Assembly (NCBI RefSeq): GCF_011745365.1 | Contig: NW_024468914.1 | Span: forward strand, 1,448,001-1,512,000 | Source: Cryphonectria parasitica EP155 | Lineage: Eukaryota > Ascomycota > Sordariomycetes > Diaporthales > Cryphonectriaceae | DNA length: 64,000 bases | Direction: 5' to 3' | In this document: positions 21,716 through 33,759 of the stretch, one piece after another | Numbering within the stretch: position 1 is the stretch's first letter | Layout: the number at the start of each line of letters is the position of its first letter | The notes under the pieces: generated by a model | Database searches by the model: none | What the model was told of the DNA's origin: nothing | The model's input: only the letters and a program-made list of their open reading frames with translations | Translations under genes and position numbers: made by a program

Positions 21716-22396
21716 ATTACGTATTCATTTTGTAAAATGGGTAGTTTATAAAGTATGACTTCCAAGCAATACAAGACGGTACCACAACGCAAATTACTTC
21801 TTCAACACACCCCTCAGTATTGACGCATGTCTTTTGAAAAAAATCAGTTGTCTGCTGTGAAATGATGTCATTACGTCCCTTTCAAGGCAACAATTAGGGA
21901 AAGAAAAGGGTAAGGTCGGCGGGGTAATGGACGTGCAAAGATGGCGCAGTGGAGCTTGCGAATATCAGAATACAGGTGGCTAATGGGCGGTGTGGACATG
22001 TTCAGCAGACTGGGAGAGTAAATCCAAATTCAGATTTGCCATGAAAGAATACACTAGCAAGTCAATTTCAAAATCAATCCCGTAGCTCTTCTCAACTCCA
22101 GAACTCCAATCCCCAGATCTAACTGCCAACCACATGCAAGCCCAGCATCAAATGCACCTTAGGAAAATCCACCAAAAAAAAAAGAAGAAAAAAAAAAAGA
22201 GGAAACCACCAGACCGCGAGGGGGATATCACTAGACCATCATCTTAAACCTCTTCGAGGCATGGAACACGTGCTAAAACACAATATACAACAATGGAAAT
22301 GAAACATAGTCAAACATGATGCAGGTCACGTCTGATGCCACATCATTCCCCAGAACACTGAGGATCCACGATGCAGCAGCATGAGAGGGCGAGCGC
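21716..22396. other. Spacer upstream of the tRNA, 3' flank of chitinase
   Basis: No gene seen. An A-rich tract with AAG repeats lies at about 22170-22200. Confidence 0.6.
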
Positions 22397-23542
22397 TTAT
22401 AGTGCACCCTTCACAGCCGCTGAGAATCCAGTGTTGTTAGCGGCGTACCCGGCATCCCAGATAGCCACACCGCCGAGGTTCTTGAGGCCCATGCCCTTGA
22501 TAGTCGAGATGCTGCTCTTGATCTGGTCCGCATCCTGAATGTCGACAGGGTTCGAGTTTGTGGTGTCAGCGGCACCTTTCCCGCCGGGGATGGCGACAAC
22601 CAGCTTGGGGCTGGGGCTGACGCTGCTGAAGAGGGCATCCCAGGCCTGGATGTTGCTCTCGAAGTTGGAAGCGCCGAGCTCATTTGAGTCGTCGTTGTAG
22701 AACTGGACGTTCATGAAGTTGATGTACTTCATCACGGACTTGGGAATGGACGTGCTGTCTCCCGCGTCGACCTGGCTGCACATGGGGTCGGCGCTGATAT
22801 AGTAGCTCTTTGAGGTGTCGGAGCCGAAGTACCCAGTCAGGGTAGAAAGGAAAGTATCATAATTGCTGCCGTCTCCAGTCTCATTGTCCAGATCTACACC
22901 GTCGAGGACGACATCTGTACCAAAGGGTCGGAGATCTTGCATGCTGGTGCCGCCAAGAAATAGGTTCCTAGAGTAGAAAACATTCAGCATTGGGGTCATG
23001 GCAGTCCATGTGGACACGGAACGGGTTTCCAAGAAGAGGCATCTACACAACCAACATAGGAAAGGGGGGAGAACTCACCACAGGTTATCAGCAGCCGTCT
23101 TTGCGTCGTCAGAGCTAGACAATGTCGCGTCTGAGATGCCAGTCGTACCGCCAAAAGAGATCAGGACCTTGATGCCTTTGCTCTGGCAGTCACTAATCTG
23201 GCTGGCAACACTCGTCCCGCTGGCCCCAGGGACAGTGGCATCAAACAATCCCCAGCCATCTTGCTGCGATTGCGCTGTGCTTGCACTGCCGGTATCTTTG
23301 CCCAGGTTCAACTTGGGCGGGATCAGGCTGGTCAGGAAGGCCATGATGACAACATCGTAGTCGCCGCTCCCGCACACGTCTGAGAGCTCCTCGGTGCTCT
23401 GGCCCCAGAAAACAGCTACCTGGCTTCCAGTCATCAAGTCGTCCCGCTTGGTGATCCGCTCGCCGGCATAAGAGGCATACGGAGCGGCTTGCACTGCGCC
23501 AGCCACTAGGGCGGCCACCGCTGCGAATGCGTGTGTTCTCAT
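22397..23542 (-). CDS. Secreted class III chitinase, GH18
   Basis: Exons 23542-23079 and 22967-22397, joined in phase 2 across a 111-nt intron (GTGAGT...CTCTAG), give 344 residues. The signal peptide is MRTHAFAAVAALVAGAVQA. The catalytic signature DGVDLDNE (DxDxE type) places the acid/base Glu at about residue 184, and the strand-3 motif KVLISFGG precedes it. VAVFWGQ near residue 45 is the usual first strand of the plant/fungal class III barrel. Later landmarks are YYISADP and LGGVAIWDAGY. The enzyme hydrolyses beta-1,4 GlcNAc polymers in the wall or outside. There is no chitin-binding module, Ser/Thr-rich linker or obvious GPI signal, so it is probably a free secreted single-domain enzyme. 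Confidence 0.96.
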
Positions 23543-25534
23543 TATGATAAAATAATGTGGTAAGGAGTGCCTTCAACGTGATCAACAACGTCGAGAGAAA
23601 ACAAGGCGTAAGGAAAGGGAAAGAAAGATGGAAAAGAAGAATCAAGCGACAGACTAATTACAGACCTGCTCGTAATCCCAGAATGAGTGAGTGTGAAGAA
23701 GAATGGAGAATAACTCGCCGGGAGCTACAGTCTCATCAAGAGACGGAAGAAAAGAAAAGATATAAAGAAAGGCAACAACAAACCGTTAGACTGCGCTTAG
23801 ACTGGTCAATGGAGATCGAGAACATCTCAAGTCTTGCTTCTTGGGACTGGTCTTATATAGATAGATACGAAATGCAAAGGCCCATGCGGCTTGACCGCAC
23901 AAGGTGGTAGCCCCCGAGGTCCAGCCTCCGGTCCAAGACCTTTTGGAGGCGTTTTGGGGGAAAGGGGGGGGGGGGGGGCGCGATTCCGAGCATGTCTGTG
24001 CTGGAAAGAGGAAAAGCAGGTCGTTGAGCTGAGATAACAGGCCCGTTTACAGGGTATCATTTGGGAAACAGTACATGATGCACGACATGGCCGTCAGCAC
24101 GCAGACTAGATGCCAAAAGTCGTTGCCCTCACAACTGCATCCGTTAATCGAGAGCGGTGGCTCGCGTCGGACATCTTAGTGGGCTGAGTCTGCTCTGCGC
24201 TAATTCTGTCCAGCAGGCCTGCAGACCCTCAGAAAGGGCCCGAAATGCCATGCACGACATACCTTAGGTCAAATCTTTATTATTTCAGTGTTCTTCTGGA
24301 TTGAAGTGGCCGCTATGGCCTTGTTGCGGGCCGAGATCTGAAGTATCTGACGTGATCATTTTCTATAACAAGCTATAAGAATGGTGTGCAAGTTGGTCAG
24401 CTTTTAGGTTTTATTTGCATCGCTGCAAGATACACAAGCATCTCCTACCCCAAAACCCTGCTGATCCGGCCGCTTCCGAAAGGTCAAAGAAGTCTTACGC
24501 GCGAACAAAAGTCCTCGTGGCACTCCTCAGGGTTGCTCGGCCCTCCCCGACGGCCCGTCGAGCTCCCAAACAGAGGGAAGTACTGTCTTGCATCATCTCT
24601 GTCCCGATTCACATTTGTTTCGTGAGCCAAAGACCTGCTGCTTAAGATGATGACCAACTGCACAAGAACATTCGTTCTCCCACACACCACGCTTACTATG
24701 GCAATAGGTATTCATGTCTCGAAGTCCAACTCAAACACGGCCAAAACTTGATGTAAGAACGCTCAAAATCTGATGTACCAGCTATGCTTTTCCGAAGCTC
24801 GAACATTGCTGGTCAACGCGCAGCTGTGGGAAATCTTTCAGAAAGTGCAGAGACTTGAAAAACAGGTTCATGTCTAGAAAGGAAGGAAGTTGAATTGATC
24901 TCATATTCGAAAAATTTGCTTGGATCTGAGGGTAGATTCGTTATAACAGCTTGATAATTTAACTGATATATTCGAATTTGATAGCACGAGTACGGTAAAT
25001 GATCGTATACGCGTAATGCCTTGTTCCGTTTCTTGAAAAAGTGTTCTTTTGGTTACGCCGGTTGAACCCACGTCTCAAGCATCTGACTGTGCTGCCAAGG
25101 CTGACGATCGATAATTCCATCATCACCCGTGAACGCGTTGGTTGTCGGTGTCAGATTGCGTTGAGCAAACCATGGTCAGCAAGAGCATAATCCGTCTCAT
25201 AACCCACGTGTTTCGAGCTTGAGATCTGAGGATTGGAATGAGGACGGCCCGCTCCGAAATATAGGAACGGAAGAGTATAAGTCTCGGCAAAGCGCATAGA
25301 GCCTGATCAGAAGACTCGAATTTCATGTCATGGCTACCAAATACTATCTTTGAGTCTCAGTATGTCCATAGCCCTTCCCACACTTCAATTATGGGTTGGT
25401 ATTCATCAGTATTCTTATTGATTTTGACAGCCGTCCGTCTTAACGACCAAAGTCTGACTCCGTCCTCCTCCCTCCGCAACAGACTTGGCTGATGATCAGC
25501 TGTGTCGAAAAGACTTGTATAGCCCTCTCTAGTG
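23543..25534. other. Two-kilobase spacer without a supported gene
   Basis: Chitinase promoter and 3' flank of the next minus-strand gene. A run of fifteen G lies at 23964-23978. Open frames are all short and featureless. Confidence 0.6.
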
Positions 25535-28179
25535 CTACTTGGGAAAGGCGGCAGCAGCGCTGCTCAGGCGGCGCAGTGTGTCAGGGAGGTTACCACCAAT
25601 CAGCTCGGTTATGATTGCATCCAATTCCTCGTCTGTCAAGCGCTCCTTCTTTGTGATCCTGATCCAGTACTTGAAGGGACCACGGTTCTGGTCCAGCGCG
25701 CTGCCCAGCTCCATACAACGCTCGGTATTGCTGTGCTCAGTGTGCATACGCGTCAGGTGCGTTACCATCTTGCTAATATCCCGCAGCGGCCACGACGAGG
25801 GTTCCGATGGCTGCTTGGGTGCAGGTTGCTGTAAATACTTTTGGGATGTGCAGAGCGTGCACATCCAGTGGCCGAGGCGTTGAAAGGTATCGCCACGTGG
25901 GCCAGAGCCTGCAACCGCAGGACTAGAAGAGGGTGGGGACGTGACACGCGGGTGGGCAGCACTGGGTTTCTCAACAGGCGTCGAGGGGGTTGCAGTCGAG
26001 TTGGCGGCAAGAAAGGTGTTCGTCTTCTTAGTGTTGCTGCCAACGGCGATGGATGGGCCGGCGGAGGCACTCGAGTCCTCACGTTCGTCCTCAGCAGTAT
26101 TCTTTAAAGTGGATTTGCCAGCAGCCGAGCTGGTTTTGTAGAGCTTGCTGATGGTAGGAGCAGCATTGTCATCCTCGGTGGTGTGGCTCAACGGAGAGCC
26201 GACCCGAACATCGTGGCGGGGTCGCTTGGCAGCAGGTATCTCGCTGGTAGCGCGGCCATCCACGCCAGGAGTAGAGGCATCACGATCAGCTGCAGTCGCG
26301 AGGCGGCATTAGTAAAAAAAGATACCGTGTGCGCTGCGCGCGGCAAGGTCTTTGCCCGTGCATAGCTGGATAATCTTGAGACACAGGAGGAGGATAGAGG
26401 GGTTTGATTGGGGGAGGCAAGAACATGTGCTGGAGGAACCTACGAGTCGCGACACGTATCTCATCAGGCAGCATGCGCTTGGCACCAGCGCTGGCCAGCG
26501 CAGCAGCCTTGGCAGAACCATTTGCAGTAAGTGAAGACGAGGGCGTGAACTCGCCAAAAGGTCGGGGCCGATTCTTGGAACCAGGAGGACGGCCAGGGCC
26601 ACGTCGCTCCTGAGGGCCATCTGGATAACCACCGTAGCCTGCAGTTGAAGACTGAATTGACGAAATGGGAGTGCCACCACCGTACTGGCCTCGAGCGGCG
26701 GCTGCACCACCACCATTGTAGACATCGGGCTGAGAGTTTGTGCCAGGAGGCCAGGCGCCGTAATATGCGCTGGCCGTCATAGTACCGGCCTTACCGGTCA
26801 TACTAGCGACATGACGCGCATTGTTCATGCCAGCCTGCATTAGCTGGATGCGGTGCTGAAGCATGCGCATCTGGTGACCAAGGTCGAGGATACGCAGCTG
26901 AAATGTGCGGACCTCGTGAGGGGTGATGCCTCCGACCATATCAGGGTCCAGCTGGGCACGGCAGAAGTCCAAGTCGTAACGGTACGCGCTCAAGTCCTCT
27001 GTCAGTTGGCGAATGACAAGCTGATCGATGTCCTGCGGCGTGTTCTCAACAATGTTGATAAGGCTATGGCCAGTGGGCCTGGGCACAACTCGATTTTTGT
27101 CGCCATCATGGTTGGTGGGGCCAATGCTGGTATCTCGTGCATCTTGACGCGTGGGGTCAGAGTAGCCCATCTCCATGTCACCATCAGCATCTGCCTCTTG
27201 GGCTGAGGGGGCTGGAAGGAGCTTGCGCGGCATGTTAGTAGCCTAAAGGGAAAACAAAAGTGTGAGTATGCGATACGATTAATGCTTTTGATTCATTGGC
27301 AGGGGATTGGTAGGGGAGAGACTGGTGACAGAGGGTGGGAGAAGGGCGGGGAGGAAGGTTGGTAGCAGAGGAGCGTGGAGAATATATTACAGAAACTGCT
27401 GTGCAGTGGTAAGAGGTTATGAATATGTGTACCAAACACAGCAGGTTGTGATAAGTGGCCAGTGCGGAGGAGGGAGGAAGAATCTTGCCAGAAAAAGAAA
27501 CAAGGGTCGGGGAAAGAGGTCTGCATAAACTGCTGCAGTCCCAATAATGGTTCGGTGCAGGAGGACGGCAACGTTTGGAAGATAGGGGTATCGAGTAAGG
27601 GCACAGCCAAGGTATAGCTGGAGGTTCTGAGACAACGCGATGAGGACAAGATGAGAGCAGGGTAAGGTGAAGAGACAAGGGGGAATGGATGGCCTGGGGT
27701 GTTGACATGGTAGGTCGATGAGACATGGCAGTTCTTGACAAACAACCAGCTTCTCGCCAAAAGGTCAGCAACTGGACAGTGGTCGCCATCCAGTGGCCAC
27801 CTATTCCAGCAGATTATCCAATCTCTGTCTCATCAACAGCACTCTAGAGGGACACCCCACTTGGAGTCCAAGCAACTTGTTGCATCACCACCATCGAGAT
27901 CGTAATACAGCCTCGAACTGGGTTACTGTGCCATATCCACCTTCCCTCCCCCCTCCCCTCCCTCCCAGGGAAAGAAATCAAAGAGGGCAGGCAGTAGTAC
28001 TGCGCAGTGCTTACCTCGCCAAAGAATATATCCGCAAACTCAGGATCTCCTCCCAAGATTTTGTCAATATTTCGATCCAAAGTCTTCTCTTGCTGTGTCT
28101 GAGAGCGGTTGCCGTTGCTCTGGGGTTGCGAATCGCCTTGCGTTGCAAGAGATGATCGCTCAGTTTGTCGGCGCGGCAT
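25535..28179 (-). CDS. Conserved nuclear-type protein with AT-hook and zinc-finger-like motifs, long first intron
   Basis: Proposed exons 28179-28015, 27242-26444 and 26289-25535 give 572 residues. Exon 1 ends FADIFFGE and joins ATNMPRKLLP in phase 0 across a 772-nt intron (GTAAGC...TTTAG); intron 2 is 154 nt, phase 1, with a CTAAT branch site and CTGCAG acceptor. The second donor (GTAGGT at 26443) is my best choice but not certain. Residues 60-320 are low complexity with RGPGRPPGSKNRPRP, an AT-hook-like basic motif. The last exon has AAKRPRH (nuclear signal-like) and a C2H2-like set, CTLC then HLTRMH, followed by the conserved KYWIRITKKERLTDEELDAII region. This suggests a DNA- or chromatin-associated role (inference). 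I do not recognise a named family. Confidence 0.7.
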
Positions 28180-30778
28180 GGTCTTGAGATCCACAGCCTG
28201 TTTTGGACTGAACGGTTGGAACAGGTCTGAAGAGAGTCTCAAAGGACTTTGAAGGGCCCAAAAGGAAAAGAAGAGAAAAGAACAAGCAAGAGAAGAAAGA
28301 GACCTTTTAGCAAAAGTGGGGCCTGCGACACAAAGAATGAGCATCTAGGAAATAGAATATGCGCGCTAAAATTGGGCCGCTGCAGAAGGTCATTCGTGGT
28401 CGGTCATACGCAGGGGTTTGGATTTAAGAAAGAAAAAAGAAGCGGGAAAGGAAAAGGAAAAGACTGGAGTGCTTTAATAAAGACAAGAACGAGTGTACAA
28501 ACTGGGGGGGGGGGGGCAAGGTCGACAGTGCTTGAAGTTATTTGGTGTACGGATAATGTGTGCAAGCAGTGTCACCGGATGTTGGCCATTTGGGACAATT
28601 CAAACAAAGGTGAGGTGCATGAGAGTGTGAGCGGTTGTTCAACCCTTGGTTGCTCACCAGATCATGTCTCTGCCCAGATGGCAGTCCTGGAGGAAGAAAA
28701 CGGCCGAGATGAGGGCTGATAATTAATAAGTGAGTTGCCGTAGGGTCCGGTCGTCAGTCGTAGTTACCCGCCTTTTTCGCATTCGGTTCTCCCCTTTTTG
28801 TGCCTGCGATGATGACACAACAACTCTCCTCTTTTCTTGCCCGAACGCCCAAATTCTCGAGCTCCTCCACCGCCAGTGTCGTTCCTCCCAATGCGAATCG
28901 GTAGGTCGTGACCTTTCACTCCAGATTTTGCATGCTTCTGCTCTCAGACAGTGAAGCAGAGACCCACAAGCTGTTGGCAATGATCAGCGAGGTAATGACA
29001 CGATATCAATCTGGAGAAGGATGAAAGCAAATAAATATGAATGGATGACGAGCGCAAATTTTCCACAAAGAAGGAGAACCTCGATGGTATCTTCCAAATG
29101 TAGGTATTCGCATAAAAAAGAGGGGGAAAGAAATGATGCAGGGACATACTTGATAATTTGATATCATCCACTACCCTTACTGCAATTGTCACTGACCTTG
29201 AGCCGCGGGCACTCGGTTCGAAGGAAAAGAATAATAACACGTCTTCAAGTCGAGCGCAAGAGATATGTTAATGTGTGGATTGAGATGATCGCGATGAGGT
29301 TGACGCGTTGCGCGATGATTGATTGACGATGAATTGAGGTGGTGGGTAAAGGGGAGGGGAGGGGTGCATTGAAAAGAAAAATACGAAAGGAAGAGAGAAA
29401 AAAAAAAAAGTCAGACGTTGTTGCGTTGAGTGCTCGGGGAAATAATTGGGGAGGGTTGGGAGAAAAAAAAATTGTTATCTCATCTATCGAATCAAAAGTC
29501 TTCTTCCAACTAAATTGGCAAGCAAGATTCCGCCCTGTCCCTGCTGCGCTGCCACCCCCCCCCCTCAATTTAGTTTCGCCTGAGACATAAGTGGCCCAGC
29601 AACTTTATTTTCTTCAGGGTTTCTCTTACCAACCCCTCTGCTCTTCTTCTGATTCTTATCTACTTATGAGCATTGCTCCGTGCCGATTAGTTCATCTAGT
29701 TTTATAATTTCTTTTGCGACAAAACGAACCAGCTAGCGAAGCACTTTTTACTTTTTATTCAATCATCCGTACGTCATCATAGAAGTCCAGCTAATACGTG
29801 CATACCGGAAAACAATCTACCTATTACAGCAGAAGTATATCTACAATGATTAGTTCAAAAAAAAGTACGATATAGTTTCTGCGTTCATTGGGTCTACTAT
29901 TACCATCCTCAGTAATTTGGTAAGAGTCATCAACAGCAACAATACAACCCAATGATCCTTTGATTTTCTGCAGTATTGGATGGAAACAGAGTGAATCAAC
30001 TTCTTAATGTCTGTTCAATAGTGAGGCGAGAAAAATCCCTTTGATTAAAAACAGTGACTTGTAGTTAAGGTATCGTCACGAATATATCACTAAAATACGT
30101 CCACAGAATATTGACTTGTTCATCCAAAACTTTGGCAGGGAACGAAGGTGGAACTGGTCGCAATGAATTCCATCTTAACTAAACCATGAGTGAGCTGGTG
30201 AGGTAAAGATATTTGACTTATGCTTAAGTAATTACTGAATAAAACAGGCACTTTGTGAGACTTGCTATGCCTTGAGCACTACCTGGGCCCATAAAGACCT
30301 CAGTTATGCAATCCTGTTGCTTCTCGTCCCATTTCAGCTTTAGAGCCAATGAATGTCAACTGCATTGCCGATTACATAGCATTCTAAGGATTGCTCACAG
30401 ATTTGACACAAATCCAGAACATATATTGTAATTTGTTGGACTGCCAAACTCGTACTGTTGAGCTTAAGTTCTTTTGCTCAGGTCTCGGACCAACCTGGTT
30501 CTTTCTCCAGATGTCAGCTGCTCTTTCCCAAATAGTGAAATGAGGGACTTATCATAACCTTCTAATTTGCGTCTTTAGATGTTCCAGAATATTCTCTCTG
30601 GACTGATTCCTCCAGTGTGAAACAGAGTTCAGACTGAACCCTAACCCTTTCTTGTCTCAAGGCCGCATTTCCTCGTCTCAGTCAGAACTGCAAGTGCAAG
30701 CTGCGAGACGTGCTTTCCCCTCTCCGCGTGACTCTCCCTTTCCAACCCACCTCCACAGTGACAATACAGCCAACCAAC
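28180..30778. other. 2.6-kb divergent spacer without a supported gene
   Basis: Lies between divergent genes. Contains a G13 run at 28504-28516, a C-run near 29558-29572 and AT-rich sequence from 29.6 to 30.6 kb. ORFs such as 28249-28719 (+) and 29245-29568 (-) are repetitive in composition and match no family. Confidence 0.6.
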
Positions 30779-31480
30779 ATGCCTGGCTCCTCTCTCTGGC
30801 TGGTGCCACCATCTTCTCATCCCATCCACGCCATCCTCGCCAAACTCATCTCTTCCGAATTGCCTTTGCATCTCCCCTCTGCATCCCCACCTCCACCACT
30901 CTTTAGCCCGCATCTGACGCTCACCTCCAACATCGACCCAGCCAAGTATGGCGACGATCCACAGGGATGGCTAAACAGCATTCCCTTCCCATCTAGTGCA
31001 GATGTCCAGGTCATATTCGAACGCGTCAAGACTGAGGATGTCTTCTTTCGTCGGTGCTACATCAGCTGCGGCTGGGATGGGGTTCGAGACACAGCGGGCA
31101 TCGCAAGGGCGAGGGGCGTCATAGGGGAGGAAACAGTGCAGCAGGAGACCACAAAGTGGCTGGCCGAATGGAGGGAGGCCTTCGGGCCACATGTCAGTCT
31201 GCTTTAGTGAGTGTTTGCTCCGGCTTCTCGCATTAGAGACAGCCCCGCTTGTGTGTTTGGGTGGTGCCCATGACTGATGCTGGAGAACAGTGGCGACATG
31301 CCCATTGATGAGGCCAAGCTCAAAGAAATTGAGCAGGCTGTGCAAGAAGCAGGCATCACCTTGAGCCAGGACAAAGGTAAATCTGAAAGGTTTGATGGGT
31401 GGGATGGAGGCATAGTGTGGCTTGTTCCCACTGACAAAGATATTGCGGAATGGAAGCCTATCGCGACTCGGCTTCTCTGA
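30779..31480 (+). CDS. CPD1: 2',3'-cyclic-nucleotide 3'-phosphodiesterase, Cpd1-like
   Basis: Exons 30779-31206 and 31291-31480, joined in phase 2 across an 84-nt intron (GTGAGT...AACAG), give 205 residues, close to the yeast and fungal family length. The protein belongs to the 2H phosphoesterases: the first HxT is in SPHLTLTSN (H45, T47) and the second HxS is in GPHVSLLY (H138, S140), completed exactly by the splice junction. The N-terminus GSSLWLVPP and the FERVKTEDVFFRRCYI segment also fit. The enzyme opens cyclic ADP-ribose 1'',2''-phosphate formed after tRNA splicing in yeast. The ATG at 30779 was preferred to upstream in-frame codons because it begins right at the conserved segment. Confidence 0.9.
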
Positions 31481-31893
31481 TTTCTGCCAGCCCCGTTGGG
31501 TCTGCTTCCCAAGAAGCGAGAAGTGCTGGAAGCATTTGCTAAGCCCCATTTCCCTGGGAGTAGGTGCCCAAAAACTGCCTGGTCCATGATGATTGGTAGA
31601 ATCCAAGCAGTGGTTGCATGTATTATAAGAATTGGCTGGCTACCCTCTCACACTCGCAATGCAGTAATCGAGGAATATACTAAGCCCATATGGTCTTCCC
31701 CTTCATATTCACTTGAAAGGGCCTTGACTTGATAGCTGAGAAGCTTGTGAGCATAGAAAGCCAGTTGCTGCTCTTGAGAAGCGATGCTATGACCAAGTGA
31801 CGAGAAGGCAAACACACACGTCGAACATTCTGACTGGTAATTACTCACAGGTATGTACTATAATAAATACTTTTTTCCATTTGACATATGCTA
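31481..31893. other. Convergent spacer
   Basis: Between the 3' ends of the cyclic phosphodiesterase and the arylsulfotransferase-like gene. No gene seen. Confidence 0.6.
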
Positions 31894-33759
31894 TCATAGA
31901 AGTCTTGAAAAAGCCCAAATACCCAAGCCTATACCAACCACTCTCCAGAAAATACCACCCCAGCTCCATTCTGGGAAGAGGTCATGATATTTAGTCACTG
32001 GCAGTCCAGGTTCCTTGCCATGGCCTTTGCCACTACCACCTTTGCTTCCCCCAGCTTTGTGTGCGGTCGTGCCTTCATTGTTGTTATTCGTCATACTGCT
32101 CTGTTGTTGCAGTCCCCCAACCTCTGTCACTGGGTACGTAGCCGGCGTCACCGTCCTGGTCTTGATGTCGAAAATATCCGAGGCGCTGAGTATATGTCCA
32201 CGAGCGTCCAGGGCAACGGCACGGAAATACCTCGCCTGCTGCGACATCTCAACCCACATTGACGTCTCGAATCCATCCCGCTGTGCCCTCGTCACGAATT
32301 TCTGGGCTCCGTTGATATCGAAGCTTTTCTTGCTCCCGAGAAGAACCCATTCCTTCACTTCAGTGGCGCCGTTCCAGCTTGTCCAGATTCTGATGCCTCC
32401 CGAGCGGCCTCTTTCGCCCATTATGTCGGGTTTCCAGTGCGGACGCCCCGTCCAATCGACCTTGTAGGCGCGATAATTATCCAAACTCTTCCAGTCCGTC
32501 TTGGGAGAGCGCCAGGGCGAGAATTGGATGTCGAAAACGCAATCTCCGCCGGGAAGATGCTCTGTAATGGCAGGGTTGCGACCCCAGCCGATGAACACGT
32601 TGCCGTTGTCGAGGACTTGCACGCTTCCTTGGGAGATACTCCACAGCCCTACCGGGTGAAGGTATTCGTTGAGGAGCTGGACCCTCTTGGCGTCTGGATC
32701 GAGAGAGAAGTGCAAGCCCCGCGAGCAGTTCTCCGTGCAGCCCCAGCCATTTATATCGACGCCGTGGTTGTCGAAAACGGTAAACTCCTTCTCGTTTCGT
32801 CCTGGGTAGAACTGTGCATGGTGCTGCCAGCCCATGGTCAACAGAGGATTGCTAAAGGACCGCCCTGCAGGGTAAGGCAGCTCCTCGAAGTCGTTGCCCT
32901 TCCCGCCCAGCGTCCACTTGACGGCGCCCGTCGTCCCGTCGATCATGTATATCGAGTGCATGGAGGCCGCCGACACAAGATAGTCGCCCGTCTGAGACTT
33001 CTGTACGCTGGTGACGTGGAAGAAATCCCACCCGTACTCTGATTCGTCGGCAGGCTCGTACGATAGGTCCATGGGGATGTGCTCGGACGCGCGCCACTGG
33101 AAGAGCACCTCGAAGGTGTCGAGGTTGATCTCCTGGAAGACACAATCCAGCAGCTTGCCCTCTTGCGCATCTTCGTCATCGTCGTCGGAGAGGTATGGGC
33201 TTAGATCCCAGTCGATCATCTCGTACGCGGTAATTATTGCCGTCTTGTCTCCCGTCATGACAAACTCATGAAAGTCCGCTCCGACTTTGAGATCCTCTGC
33301 TGCCAAGAGACCGACTTCCCGGTACGACTGGTCGTACCCAAAAACGAAGCCGTTGCCGAAGCCTACATCCTCCTGAATAGGTCCGCCGAAGAATGAGAGG
33401 ATCGGCTTGCCTTCGTACATCTGTACGTTGACATTCGCCACGCCTGGGAAACTGCGGTTCAGGTACACGGCGCTGAGGTCCTCTGTGCTCAGTATGAGCG
33501 GCGACGCATCCAGGCTGTTCTTGGAATCAGAAAAGGCATCGTGACGGATCAGAATGTGTGAGCCAGATTTAGACATGGCCTGTTTGTTCCAGGTGTTGAC
33601 TTGTATCGCAGGACTAAAGTTTTTTGCCGAGTGATACTCGTTTGTGGGGAATGTGCCATAGACACCGTCATTGTAGGACTGCTTGTCGTGATACAGCTTA
33701 TCCAGGCCGCTGACCAGAGTGGCCGTAGTTGCCAGAAAGGCAACTGTCGAAGTCAACAT
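31894..33759 (-). CDS. Arylsulfotransferase (ASST)-like membrane protein, full length
   Basis: Single exon, 621 residues from ATG 33759. The start was chosen because the next residues form a signal peptide (MLTSTVAFLATTATLVSG); the open frame extends further upstream only through a T27 tract in the 5' leader. Landmarks of the fungal ASST family are SILIRHDAF-like HILIRHDAF, IYMIDGTTGAVKWTLGGKG, WQHHAQFYPGR, DNHGVDI, CSRGLHFSLDP, VFIGWGR, FSPWRSPK, WTSWNGATEVKEW and QRDGFETSMW. The C-terminus has WSWGGIFWRVVGIGLGIW as a membrane anchor, so the beta-propeller domain should face the lumen or exterior. The gene is a clear paralogue of the partial gene at 1-1096 but has no intron at the corresponding place. 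Confidence 0.92.
   Translation of the reverse strand: MLTSTVAFLATTATLVSGLDKLYHDKQSYNDGVYGTFPTNEYHSAKNFSPAIQVNTWNKQAMSKSGSHILIRHDAFSDSKNSLDASPLILSTEDLSAVYLNRSFPGVANVNVQMYEGKPILSFFGGPIQEDVGFGNGFVFGYDQSYREVGLLAAEDLKVGADFHEFVMTGDKTAIITAYEMIDWDLSPYLSDDDDEDAQEGKLLDCVFQEINLDTFEVLFQWRASEHIPMDLSYEPADESEYGWDFFHVTSVQKSQTGDYLVSAASMHSIYMIDGTTGAVKWTLGGKGNDFEELPYPAGRSFSNPLLTMGWQHHAQFYPGRNEKEFTVFDNHGVDINGWGCTENCSRGLHFSLDPDAKRVQLLNEYLHPVGLWSISQGSVQVLDNGNVFIGWGRNPAITEHLPGGDCVFDIQFSPWRSPKTDWKSLDNYRAYKVDWTGRPHWKPDIMGERGRSGGIRIWTSWNGATEVKEWVLLGSKKSFDINGAQKFVTRAQRDGFETSMWVEMSQQARYFRAVALDARGHILSASDIFDIKTRTVTPATYPVTEVGGLQQQSSMTNNNNEGTTAHKAGGSKGGSGKGHGKEPGLPVTKYHDLFPEWSWGGIFWRVVGIGLGIWAFSRLL

Noticed and set aside
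27235..27789. 184-codon minus-strand ORF inside the long intron
   Set aside because: Low complexity (Ser, Pro, Cys, Leu), interrupts the phase-0 junction that joins two conserved-looking segments, and starts without context.
28249..28719. 156-codon + strand ORF
   Set aside because: Lysine-rich from purine-rich leader DNA with a G13 run; no domain.
32437..33042. 201-codon + strand ORF
   Set aside because: Antisense to the arylsulfotransferase-like gene.
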